DNA of 53,969 nt from an uncultured Agrococcus sp. (GTDB lineage Bacteria; Actinomycetota; Actinomycetes; Actinomycetales; Microbacteriaceae): assembly GCF_945915485.1 (NCBI RefSeq), contig NZ_CAMEFJ010000010.1, positions 1 through 53,969 on the forward strand, written 5' to 3'. A model generated the notes under the pieces. That model did not search any database. It saw only the letters and a list, made by a program, of their open reading frames with translations, and was not told the DNA's origin. The position numbers and the translations under genes are program-made. This document shows, one piece after another, positions 18,479-26,204 of this stretch (the stretch's first letter is position 1; each line of letters starts with the position of its first letter).

Positions 18479-18506
18479 GTGCGGGGCGACTGACGCCGCC
18501 CCGCAC
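18479..18506. terminator. Attenuator-type hairpin between gluB and gluC
   Basis: GTGCGGGGCG (18479-18488) pairs exactly with CGCCCCGCAC (18497-18506) around an 8-nt loop, 6 nt after the gluB stop. No U-run follows. Its position between binding protein and permease is typical of partial terminators or 3'-end stabilisers that raise binding-protein output. Confidence 0.65.
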
Positions 18507-18511
18507 ACGGC

Positions 18512-19378
18512 CTAGTAGCGGTCTACCGCGGGCTGCTCGCCCTCGATGCCGGTAGCGCCAAGGTTGTTGTCCCAGATCTCTGTCCAGGTGTCGCCGCCGT
18601 TCTCGAGAGCGTCATTCAAGAAGTCGCGGAAGGCGTCGTCACCCTGGGGGATGCCGATGCCGTACAGCTCCTCGCTGAAGGGTTCGCCGACGATCTGCAG
18701 CGTGTCGGGCGACTGCGCAGCGTAACCGAGCAGGATCAGCTCATCGGTGGTTACTGCGTCAACGCTGCCGTCCTCGAGCTGCGCGATGCACTGCGAGTAG
18801 GTGTCGTACTCCACGGGCTCCGCGTCGTAGTTCTCGCGGATGTTCTGAATCGGCGTCGAGCCCGTCGCGGAGCAGACGGTGACGTCAGCGGATAGGTCCG
18901 AGTCCGACTGGATCGAATCGTTGTCGGCGCCCACGAGCAAGCCCTGACCCGTGATGGCGTAGGGCCCGGCGAAGTCGATCTGTTCCTTGCGGTCATCGGT
19001 GATCGAATAGGTGCCGACATACATGTCGATGTTGCCGTTTACGAGCTCCTGCTCGCGGTTCGCCGACGGGATCGCGCTGTACTCAATCTGGTCCTCTTCG
19101 AAACCGAGTTCGGCAGCCATCCAGCGTGCGATGTCAACATCGAAGCCGCTGCGTTCGCCCGTTGCGGCATCCAGGTAACCCAGGCCGGGCTGGTCCTCCT
19201 TGACGCCGATGACGATCGAGCCGCGCTCCTGAATCGCATCGAACGTGGATGAGCCTTCGAGCTGCACGTCATCTGCGACATCGACGGGTGCGTCGTCCTC
19301 GCCTCCCGCACAGCCTGCCAGTACGAGCGCGGCGGCCGCACCGACTGCAGCGAGCGATGTAATGCGTCGCTTCTTCAT
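18512..19378 (-). CDS. gluB: Glutamate-type ABC transporter substrate-binding lipoprotein
   Basis: A 288-residue extracytoplasmic binding protein (SBP_bac_3 type). The lipobox VLAGC places the lipidated cysteine at residue 23, after a KKRR-charged start. Residues ~50-270 show the two-lobe fold, including the SBP_bac_3 signature GFDVDIARWMAAELG near 78. AAGGAG lies 8 nt before the ATG. It delivers an acidic amino acid to GluCD; the family fits glutamate, which I cannot verify from residues alone. Confidence 0.92.
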   Translation of the reverse strand: MKKRRITSLAAVGAAAALVLAGCAGGEDDAPVDVADDVQLEGSSTFDAIQERGSIVIGVKEDQPGLGYLDAATGERSGFDVDIARWMAAELGFEEDQIEYSAIPSANREQELVNGNIDMYVGTYSITDDRKEQIDFAGPYAITGQGLLVGADNDSIQSDSDLSADVTVCSATGSTPIQNIRENYDAEPVEYDTYSQCIAQLEDGSVDAVTTDELILLGYAAQSPDTLQIVGEPFSEELYGIGIPQGDDAFRDFLNDALENGGDTWTEIWDNNLGATGIEGEQPAVDRY

Positions 19379-19417
19379 CGATTTACTCCTTCGTTGTTGG
19401 ATCGGTTTGTAAGCATT

Positions 19418-20155
19418 TCAATTGGTGATCAGCTTCGAGAGGAAGTCCTGAGCACGTGCTGTCTGCGGATTCGTGAAGAACTCGTCCGGCTCGGCCTCTT
19501 CCACAATTTCCCCGTCGGACATGAAAATGACACGGTCCGCAGCCTTGCGGGCGAAACCCATTTCGTGTGTGACCACGACCATGGTCATGCCCTCTTTCGC
19601 CAGCTCGACCATGACGTCGAGTACCTCGTTGATCATTTCGGGGTCAAGCGCACTCGTCGGCTCATCGAAGAGCATCGCCTTGGGTTTCATCGCAAGTGAT
19701 CGAGCGATGGCGACGCGCTGCTGCTGCCCTCCGGAGAGCTGGGCGGGATACTTCTCGGCCTGGTGGCCGACGCCGACGCGGTCGAGCAGTCGGCGCGCAT
19801 CCGTCTCGGCCTCCGAACGGGAGACCTTCTTGACCTTCATCGGGCCGATGGTGACGTTCTCGAGAATCGTCTTGTGTGCAAAGAGGTTGAACGACTGGAA
19901 GACCATGCCGACATCAGCGCGCAGCTTCGCGAGCGCTTTACCCTCTTTCGGCAGCACCTTGCCGTCGATGCGGATCTCACCGTCGGTGATCGTCTCGAGA
20001 CGGTTGATGGACCGGCAGAGCGTTGATTTGCCTGAACCGGAGGGGCCGATGACAACAACGACTTCGCCTTTGTTGACCGACATGTCGATGTGCTTCAGCG
20101 CGTGGAAGTCGCCATAGTGCTTGTTGACGTTCTCGACCTCGATAACAGGGATCAT
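19418..20155 (-). CDS. gluA: Glutamate-type ABC transporter ATP-binding protein
   Basis: A 245-residue ATPase with Walker A GPSGSGKST near residue 37, signature LSGGQQQRVAIARSLA near 140 and Walker B MLFDEPTSALD near 160, all intact, and length typical of the GlnQ/GluA class. It is the first gene of the four-gene importer operon. There is no ribosome site; TAGGCT ends 6 nt before the ATG, so the operon mRNA probably starts leaderless. Confidence 0.95.
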   Translation of the reverse strand: MIPVIEVENVNKHYGDFHALKHIDMSVNKGEVVVVIGPSGSGKSTLCRSINRLETITDGEIRIDGKVLPKEGKALAKLRADVGMVFQSFNLFAHKTILENVTIGPMKVKKVSRSEAETDARRLLDRVGVGHQAEKYPAQLSGGQQQRVAIARSLAMKPKAMLFDEPTSALDPEMINEVLDVMVELAKEGMTMVVVTHEMGFARKAADRVIFMSDGEIVEEAEPDEFFTNPQTARAQDFLSKLITN

Positions 20156-20161
20156 GGCTTC

Positions 20162-20167
20162 AGCCTA
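20162..20167 (-). promoter_or_regulatory. -10 hexamer of gluABCD (leaderless candidate)
   Basis: TAGGCT ends 6 nt before the gluA ATG. The flanking 20163-20235 region also holds weak concentric dyads (GCCTAT/ATAGGC and AATC/GATT, centre 20199), which may be operators or chance. Confidence 0.45.
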
Positions 20168-20277
20168 TGTGTAGCGCCATAATCAGTCGTGAATCGACTT
20201 GCGATTGTGATCAAACGGTTACTGACCAAATAGGCGTCCTGGTGTACTTGCAGCATGCTGTGCTCACACGTCATGAA

Positions 20278-22995
20278 TCACTCCTTATTCCAGGTTGTTC
20301 GTCGGACACGGAGCGCCACACCAACCAGAGCCAAAGCCGCGGCAAGCAGCAGGGCAATCATCGGGAGGGGCGTGCCCGTGTCGGGCAGGGTGTCCGAGTC
20401 ATCGGATCCATCACCGTCACCGGTGCCGGGGTCCGTGGAATCTTCCATGATCGACACCACGGCCGTGGCGCAGACCGAATCGTCGTCGGCTACGCAGGCG
20501 AGGCTGCGCAGCTCATCGGCTGCACTCGAATCCGCGGCAACTTCCACCGCGTACGACAGTGTGACCGATTCACCCGCTGCCAATCGCCCTGTCCAGATGT
20601 ATGTGTCCTCATCACCGGTCACAGTGCCTTCCCTATCAGCGCTGACCTCGCTCGTGAATTGCGCAGCATCGAGCACACGGCTCAGATCGAGCACGAGCAG
20701 TGGCTCCTCGCCTTCATGGTCGCTAGGGCCGGTGTTCGTCACAGTCGTGCTGAACCGCACGGTGTCTCCAGGAGACGCGACATCGGTATCGGCCGACGCA
20801 TCGATCTCCATCACAGGCGCCGGCTCGGCGCAGGCGTCGCCAACTAGCGCGTCCCCCTCGGCCAACGCGTAGTCACTCCGCTGATCCAGCAGCAACGGAA
20901 TCAGGCGCCCGCTCGGCTGTGCCAGTGACAATACGGGGTCGCCGAAGACGGTTGATACTTCGATCTGATGAAGGTCGAGCACATCGTCTATTTCACTGAG
21001 CTGGCTGTCCGTAATCGCATAGCCGCACACCTCCTCTTCGAGCACATCTTCCTCCTCGTTGCCGAAGAAGTAGCTCGATGCATCCGACGAGGCGTCCGCA
21101 ACCGCCAACGCAGTTTCGGTCACGATGTCGTCGTTGTACTCGTCGAAATACTGCAGCGTTTCGTACAGTACGAATTCGAAGGCACGAACTGCTCTTTCCC
21201 GGATCGCCTGCTCACGGTTAGGGGCGCCGGTCGCCTCCTCGAGGCGACCATCGATCGCTCCGCCGCGTACCTCGTTGAGGAGACCAACACTATTGCGCAA
21301 ACCCACATAGTTGCGAGCGACGACCGGCAGATTTCCGGTTGCCAGCGCCGAGCGACGCGCGGTGAAGCCGATCGCCTCTCCATTGTCGATAAATCCTTCA
21401 TCGACAATGTGCTGACCGCGAGCGTTGAGTTCATCATCAACTCCAACGTGCCGTCCCCAGTCTGGAACGATCGAGTCGTTGCAGCAGTTGTGGCCGTCTA
21501 GCACCATCACAGGATTCAAGTGATTGATCGTCTCGACCACGGAACGAGTCTCGGGCTCTTCCAATGCCAAGTAGTCCCGGTTGAGGTCGACGCCATTCGC
21601 GTTCTCGCGAGTACCGGCCTGCCTGCCATCCGGGTTCACCGTAGGGTTCACGACAACCGCATAATCGCTCAGCATCCGGAGCGTCTCGGGATCCTCGGTC
21701 AAGGCGAGATCCCGCAAGAAGTTCAAGCAGGCCTCTCGAGGCGTCCATTCATTCCCATGAACCGTGCAGTTGATCATCAGCGTCGGCTTGGAGGCAATCT
21801 CTGCTTCAGTCGGGGCTGTCGGATAGCCGACTCGCACGAGCCTAAGATCGCGACCCTGCACCGATTCTCCAACTGTGTCGACGGCGATTCGGTCGGATGC
21901 CCCTTCCAGGTCAGTCAGGAACTGCTCTTCTTCAGGCAGCGTCGTGTTTGAAGCGGAGTCCGTCTCAAAGGGAGTTGGGAATGACGGGAAGCGAGTAGCC
22001 GGTGCTTCCACGCTGATCGGCTCCGACCACGGCCCCGCGCCCTGTACTGCGGAGACCCCTCGCACTCGATACACGCCGGTATCCCCGTTTTCGAGCACCG
22101 TGTCGGCGTATCCGGTGATTTGCCAGGGCGATGCTACGAGCTCTCCGTCGCGTTCGACCTCGTAGTAGCTCGCGTTGTCGTCCGGGCTCCATCCGATGGA
22201 GGCCATCAGGTCGGCCGTGCGGTTCTCCAGCTCTGGTGCGTCTGGAATCTCCGGCTCAGGAATCACGCCGTCCGGAACTCGCGGTGCCTGCCCCACCATC
22301 GACACTCCTAGATGCCCCCACTCGGTCACGGTGTTACCGCCGGTTGTATGCCCGAAGCCGATCCGGCCGGAAGAATGATTGGCATCCGTGGTTTCGACCG
22401 TCCATTCCTCCGGTTCTTCGGCACCATATGGCCACACTTTCAAGCGCAGTGCATCGCCCGAACGCTGAAAGACGATCTGGTACCACTCGCCGGCGACCGG
22501 GTCAGTCTCGGGCGCCTCCGATCGCTCTAGCGTGGTGTACTCGCCGTCAAGATAGCGATTGATCCGGAACCTCGGACCATAGGATTCAAGCCGGAAATCG
22601 ACATAGTAGGCATTCTCGGACCCGGCTTCGCCGCTTGCGTGCAGGAACAGTACCTGCTGTGTGCCTGTCAGCTCGTGCGGGCGCACGAGGGCGCTGACTT
22701 CAACATCTCCGCTGACCTCACCGACCTCGTCGGGACTCAGCCCCTGGCGCCCCTGTGTCGTCGCGGTATGCACTAGCCGCGGTGGTTTATCTTCGACCTG
22801 CCAATCCGAGTCGAGCCACAGCGGTGACCAGTCGGCGGGGCGCTCCCCAACCACCTGATCTTCGAATGTGATTGAGTACTCGTCCGCAGCCGTCGCGGGG
22901 GCTGCGCCCAGGAATAGCGTCGTCGACGCGAGCGCGCCGACTGCCAGGACGGCACTCAGCCGTCGTACTCCGTACCGGTCGGTGCTTGAGGGCAT
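20278..22995 (-). CDS. Secreted, sortase-anchored M14 zinc carboxypeptidase (first copy)
   Basis: A 905-residue exported protein. Order: signal peptide (cleavage near ATA-ADEYS, ~38), a laminin-G/concanavalin-like domain (~42-240), a fibronectin-III-like domain (~250-330), an M14 carboxypeptidase domain (~340-640), a DUF11-type domain (~770-865), and an LPDTG sorting signal with hydrophobic helix and RR tail. Zinc ligands are in HGNEW and LDGHN, and the catalytic glutamate in LLNEVRG, so activity is expected. I prefer the second in-frame ATG (22995), with GGAG 6-8 nt upstream, over ATG 23007. It lies between gluABCD and the TAXI/two-component operon. Confidence 0.9.
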   Translation of the reverse strand: MPSSTDRYGVRRLSAVLAVGALASTTLFLGAAPATAADEYSITFEDQVVGERPADWSPLWLDSDWQVEDKPPRLVHTATTQGRQGLSPDEVGEVSGDVEVSALVRPHELTGTQQVLFLHASGEAGSENAYYVDFRLESYGPRFRINRYLDGEYTTLERSEAPETDPVAGEWYQIVFQRSGDALRLKVWPYGAEEPEEWTVETTDANHSSGRIGFGHTTGGNTVTEWGHLGVSMVGQAPRVPDGVIPEPEIPDAPELENRTADLMASIGWSPDDNASYYEVERDGELVASPWQITGYADTVLENGDTGVYRVRGVSAVQGAGPWSEPISVEAPATRFPSFPTPFETDSASNTTLPEEEQFLTDLEGASDRIAVDTVGESVQGRDLRLVRVGYPTAPTEAEIASKPTLMINCTVHGNEWTPREACLNFLRDLALTEDPETLRMLSDYAVVVNPTVNPDGRQAGTRENANGVDLNRDYLALEEPETRSVVETINHLNPVMVLDGHNCCNDSIVPDWGRHVGVDDELNARGQHIVDEGFIDNGEAIGFTARRSALATGNLPVVARNYVGLRNSVGLLNEVRGGAIDGRLEEATGAPNREQAIRERAVRAFEFVLYETLQYFDEYNDDIVTETALAVADASSDASSYFFGNEEEDVLEEEVCGYAITDSQLSEIDDVLDLHQIEVSTVFGDPVLSLAQPSGRLIPLLLDQRSDYALAEGDALVGDACAEPAPVMEIDASADTDVASPGDTVRFSTTVTNTGPSDHEGEEPLLVLDLSRVLDAAQFTSEVSADREGTVTGDEDTYIWTGRLAAGESVTLSYAVEVAADSSAADELRSLACVADDDSVCATAVVSIMEDSTDPGTGDGDGSDDSDTLPDTGTPLPMIALLLAAALALVGVALRVRRTTWNKE

Positions 22996-23024
22996 TGCAT
23001 TCTCCATTGAATCGGGACAGTGTC

Positions 23025-23053
23025 AATGTAGACCGCTCCGGAACCCGTCGTCA
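23025..23053 (-). promoter_or_regulatory. Promoter of the first M14 carboxypeptidase gene
   Basis: Minus-strand TGACGA (23048-23053) and TACATT (23025-23030) with a 17-bp spacer, followed by a short leader and the GGAG site. Confidence 0.4.
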
Positions 23054-23119
23054 CGGGATTTGAGGGCTTCTTGAGCCTGCACGCGATCCCTGTCCGCGGC
23101 ACGAGTCAGTAGCGGACGA

Positions 23120-24082
23120 TCAACGCCTGACCCCCCTGTAGTACTCGATCGCACCGGGGTGGAGCGTGATCGGGTCGGTGTAGATCGCCTGCCTTCTGTC
23201 GAGCAGCGCGAAGGCCGGCACGAACTGCGCTATCTCTGCGCGTGCATCGAAGATGATTCGCAGGGCATCCGTGATCAGATCGTCGGGAGCGGCATCCGAC
23301 GCGATCAAGAAGTTCGGAACGGTCATGGTCGACGTGGGTTCGTCGTGTCCGTATGCGCCGACCGGGAAGTCCGAGACGCGATAGACGCCATCGTGCACCG
23401 AGTTCACGCGATCGACCAGCTCCGCATCGACGGGCAGCAGCCGAGTCGGCACGCTCTCCACGAGGTTCTCGATGCCAGGCGTCGGGAGCCCCCCGACCCA
23501 GAAGAAGCCGTCGATCTCGCCCTGCTCCATTGCCTCGATCGACTCCCCCAGATCCAAGCGAGGGTTTTCCACCGATGCTTCGTCGACTCCCGCCGCGGTA
23601 AGAATCCGCGAAGCGACGACCGCTACGCCCGAGTGCTCGGCGCCCAGCGAAACCGTGTGCCCCGCAAGATCCGTAATGTCGCCGATCTCGGAGCCTTCCC
23701 TGACCACGACGTGAACGTACTCGTCGTACAGACGGGCGAGCGCCCGAATCGGCAGTGGTTCTTCGAACTCACCCACGCCGGCGACGGCATCGGCTGCAGC
23801 GTCGCTCTGCGCGAATCCGAGCAGCGCATCCCCCGTACCGACTCGCAGCAGGTTCTCGACGGAGCCGTTCGTCTCCGCAATCGTGAAGTCTGTTCCGGAC
23901 TCGGCGGTGAGCACGGTCGCCATCTGCTCGCCGTACGCGAAGTAGACACCCGTCGCGCTGCCTCCCGCAATCTCGTAGGTGCCCTCGTGACGGTCCGGCT
24001 CGAAGAGCGAGCAGCCGCCCAACGCGCCGAGCGCGACGGCCACAACCGTGATCGAGGCGATGCGTGACAACAGCGGCTTCAT
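23120..24082 (-). CDS. TAXI-family substrate-binding lipoprotein
   Basis: A 320-residue TRAP-transporter-associated extracytoplasmic immunogenic (TAXI) protein. The lipobox LGGC gives a lipidated cysteine at residue 24. The family opening IAGGSATGVYFAYGEQMATVL, the ETNGSVENL segment and the VSLGAEHSGV motif are intact. A homologue from Thermus thermophilus was crystallised with glutamate/glutamine bound. Its ATG overlaps the sensor-kinase stop by 4 nt and no TRAP permease gene follows, so it more likely serves the kinase as a ligand-binding partner than a transporter. The frame is open upstream as an antisense-like shadow; the lipoprotein signal fixes the start. Confidence 0.92.
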   Translation of the reverse strand: MKPLLSRIASITVVAVALGALGGCSLFEPDRHEGTYEIAGGSATGVYFAYGEQMATVLTAESGTDFTIAETNGSVENLLRVGTGDALLGFAQSDAAADAVAGVGEFEEPLPIRALARLYDEYVHVVVREGSEIGDITDLAGHTVSLGAEHSGVAVVASRILTAAGVDEASVENPRLDLGESIEAMEQGEIDGFFWVGGLPTPGIENLVESVPTRLLPVDAELVDRVNSVHDGVYRVSDFPVGAYGHDEPTSTMTVPNFLIASDAAPDDLITDALRIIFDARAEIAQFVPAFALLDRRQAIYTDPITLHPGAIEYYRGVRR

Positions 24083-25455
24083 CGCGGCGCTCCTTCCGAC
24101 AGCTCGAGTATGACCGTGAGTCCGCCGGCCGCGCCAGCGGTCAGGCGCAGCCGACCTCCAACCGACTCCAGAAGATCGTGCGCGATTGCGAGACCGAGGC
24201 CCGAGCCGGGCACGTTCTGGCTCTTGGGGCTGCGCCAGAACCGTTCGAGCGCCGATTCCATCTCTTCCTCGGTCAGGCCGGGGCCCTGGTCCGTGACCGT
24301 TACGCGACCGCCTTCTCCTGAGGGCTCGGTAACGACCTTGATCTTCGACCTCTGCGGTGAGAACTTCACCGCGTTGTCGATGACCGCATCGAGCGCGCTC
24401 TCCACCGTCGTCTTGTCGGTCACCGCGTACGTGGATCTGACACCACGCAAATCGAAAGTGATCGACCTCCTGCCGGCGGCATCCTCCCACGCCCGCACAC
24501 GCTCTCGCACCGTCGACGCGATGTTCACTCCGATCAGGTCGACGTCACTGCTGCCGCGCTTCGCGAGGCTCAGCATGGTGTCCAGCGTCTTGGTGACTCT
24601 GCGCCCCTCTTCGCGTGTCTCCTCAACATCCGCATCCCATTCGCTGTCGAGGCCCGTTGCGAGGTACTCGACTCGCACCAACAGCGCGTTGATCGGGTTG
24701 CGCAACTCGTGCGAGGCATTCAGCGCGAACTCCTGCTGCCTGTGCACCGTGCGTTCGACTTCACCCGCCATCTGGTTGAAGACCTCGATCATGCGGCGCA
24801 GCTCAGGAGGGCCGGTATCGTCCGCGATACGAGCCTCCATGTGACCGCTCTGGATCTCGGCCATCGCTCTGTTCACCCGTCGCAACGGCTGCAGCACCCA
24901 GGTCGCCAGCCGGAACACCACGACGACACCGGCAGCGATGGCCACGAGCGAGACAACTCCGAGGATCGTCCACTGCCGCAGGATCTCCGCACGTGGTTCA
25001 TCCGTGCCGGCCACCATCACGAGTGCGCCGATGACGTCGTTGTCGTCGAAGATCGGCTCGACGACAACGGCGTCGTCGAACGACCACGGGAGCGCGGATG
25101 ACGGAACATCTCCTCTGTGCCCCGACAGTGCAAGCTGAATCTGCGCGACGGTTGCGTCATCGATACCTGCGGGGTCGAAGCCGGTCGAAGCCCACGGCTC
25201 CCCCGACCTCCCGACGACGAGAATCCCCGTGTCGTAGAGCTCGCTGTGGCGCTCCATCTCGGCCTCCACACCAGCCGGGTTGCCCGAGGCGAGCGCGACG
25301 CGGGCGCTGCTGACGAAATAGCCGGCATCCCCGAGCTGCTGTGAGTAGAACTGCTGCTGCACGCCCCTCGCGACGCTCGATGCGTAGGCCGCACCCAGCA
25401 TGAGCAGAACAACGATCATGGGGACGAGGAAGACGACGATGAGTCTGCTACGCAC
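24079..25455 (-). CDS. Membrane sensor histidine kinase (TctE/QseC-like)
   Basis: A 458-residue kinase. Transmembrane helices at ~5-27 and ~160-182 enclose an extracytoplasmic sensor of about 130 residues; then HAMP (~183-236), HisKA with the phospho-accepting H249 in NASHELRNP, and HATPase_c (N box DAVIDNAVKF ~356-365, DQGPG 389-393, GSGLGLAI 417-424). All catalytic motifs are intact. It lies 3 bp after the response regulator and overlaps the TAXI lipoprotein. The trio suggests that the lipoprotein presents a ligand to the sensor domain. Confidence 0.93.
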   Translation of the reverse strand: MRSRLIVVFLVPMIVVLLMLGAAYASSVARGVQQQFYSQQLGDAGYFVSSARVALASGNPAGVEAEMERHSELYDTGILVVGRSGEPWASTGFDPAGIDDATVAQIQLALSGHRGDVPSSALPWSFDDAVVVEPIFDDNDVIGALVMVAGTDEPRAEILRQWTILGVVSLVAIAAGVVVVFRLATWVLQPLRRVNRAMAEIQSGHMEARIADDTGPPELRRMIEVFNQMAGEVERTVHRQQEFALNASHELRNPINALLVRVEYLATGLDSEWDADVEETREEGRRVTKTLDTMLSLAKRGSSDVDLIGVNIASTVRERVRAWEDAAGRRSITFDLRGVRSTYAVTDKTTVESALDAVIDNAVKFSPQRSKIKVVTEPSGEGGRVTVTDQGPGLTEEEMESALERFWRSPKSQNVPGSGLGLAIAHDLLESVGGRLRLTAGAAGGLTVILELSEGAPR

Positions 25456-25458
25456 CCG

Positions 25459-26130
25459 TCACAGCCCTGACAGCCGGTAACCGACTCCCCGCACCGTTTC
25501 GATGAACGGCTCCTTGTCGATTTTTCGTCGAGCGGATGCGATGTGCACTTCGAGCGAGCGGCTGAAGCCGTGCCAGTCCGTGTTCCACACCTCGCGGATG
25601 ATGCGCTCGCGCGGCACCGCTACGCCCGGATACCGCGCCAACAGCGCCACGATGTCGAACTCTTTTCGCGTGAGCTCCACCCGCTGTTCGTCGACCGTGA
25701 CCTCCCGGCCGACGAAATCGATCTGCACCCCCAGTTCGTCGCTGTTCCACGCCTCCGAGAGCCAAGGTCGGATCGATTGCGACCTTCTCGTGATCGCCTC
25801 GATGCGGGCAACCAGTTCGCGAACGTCGTATGGTTTCACGATGAAGTCGTCAGCACCCGCACGGAGGCCCTTGATCCGCTCCTGCACGCGACTGCGGGCC
25901 GTCACGATGATGATCGGCACGTCCGTTTGATGCCGGATGCGGCGACACAGATCCACGCCATCGATGTCCGGCAAGCCGAGATCCAGCAGCACGACTTCGG
26001 TATCGGCGCCCAGCGCCTCCAGCGCCGAGTCGCCGTCGGGTGCGCGAACGGGTGAGTAGCCGGCCTTCGTCAGATACGCGGCCAGCGCCCCGGATACTCG
26101 GTGATCATCTTCGATGATGAGTGTCTTCAT
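25459..26130 (-). CDS. OmpR/PhoB-type response regulator
   Basis: A 223-residue regulator with a receiver domain (~1-115; phospho-acceptor D50 in LLDLGLPD, conserved K in FIVKPYD) and a C-terminal winged-helix DNA-binding domain (VELTRKEFDIVALLA, VEVHIASARRKI-type, IETVRGVGYRL). I chose ATG 26130 (MKTLIIEDD), because a consensus -10 TAGAAT lies 7 nt upstream; the frame is open to 26184. It is first in the regulator-kinase-TAXI operon. Targets may include the flanking carboxypeptidase genes and gluABCD, which is inference from position only. Confidence 0.93.
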   Translation of the reverse strand: MKTLIIEDDHRVSGALAAYLTKAGYSPVRAPDGDSALEALGADTEVVLLDLGLPDIDGVDLCRRIRHQTDVPIIIVTARSRVQERIKGLRAGADDFIVKPYDVRELVARIEAITRRSQSIRPWLSEAWNSDELGVQIDFVGREVTVDEQRVELTRKEFDIVALLARYPGVAVPRERIIREVWNTDWHGFSRSLEVHIASARRKIDKEPFIETVRGVGYRLSGL

Positions 26131-26137
26131 CGCCTGC

Positions 26138-26143
26138 ATTCTA
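26138..26143 (-). promoter_or_regulatory. -10 hexamer of the response-regulator operon (leaderless)
   Basis: TAGAAT ends 7 nt before ATG 26130. A -35 at normal spacing would fall within the right part of the terminator hairpin of the preceding gene (26150-26184), so terminator and promoter overlap. Confidence 0.55.
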
Positions 26144-26149
26144 TCCGTA

Positions 26150-26184
26150 GTGGCCCGCTCCTCTTGTGTCGAGGAGCGGGCCAC
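26150..26184. terminator. 13-bp perfect terminator hairpin after the second M14 gene
   Basis: GTGGCCCGCTCCT (26150-26162) pairs exactly with AGGAGCGGGCCAC (26172-26184) around a 9-nt loop, 20 bp after the carboxypeptidase stop. No U-run follows. Confidence 0.8.
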
Positions 26185-26204
26185 GTAACGAGTTCGGGTC
26201 GACG

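Noticed and set aside
20163-20235. Concentric palindrome upstream of gluA
   Set aside because: Only 6-bp and 4-bp blocks pair in register; this is close to what chance allows, so it is noted only in the promoter entry.
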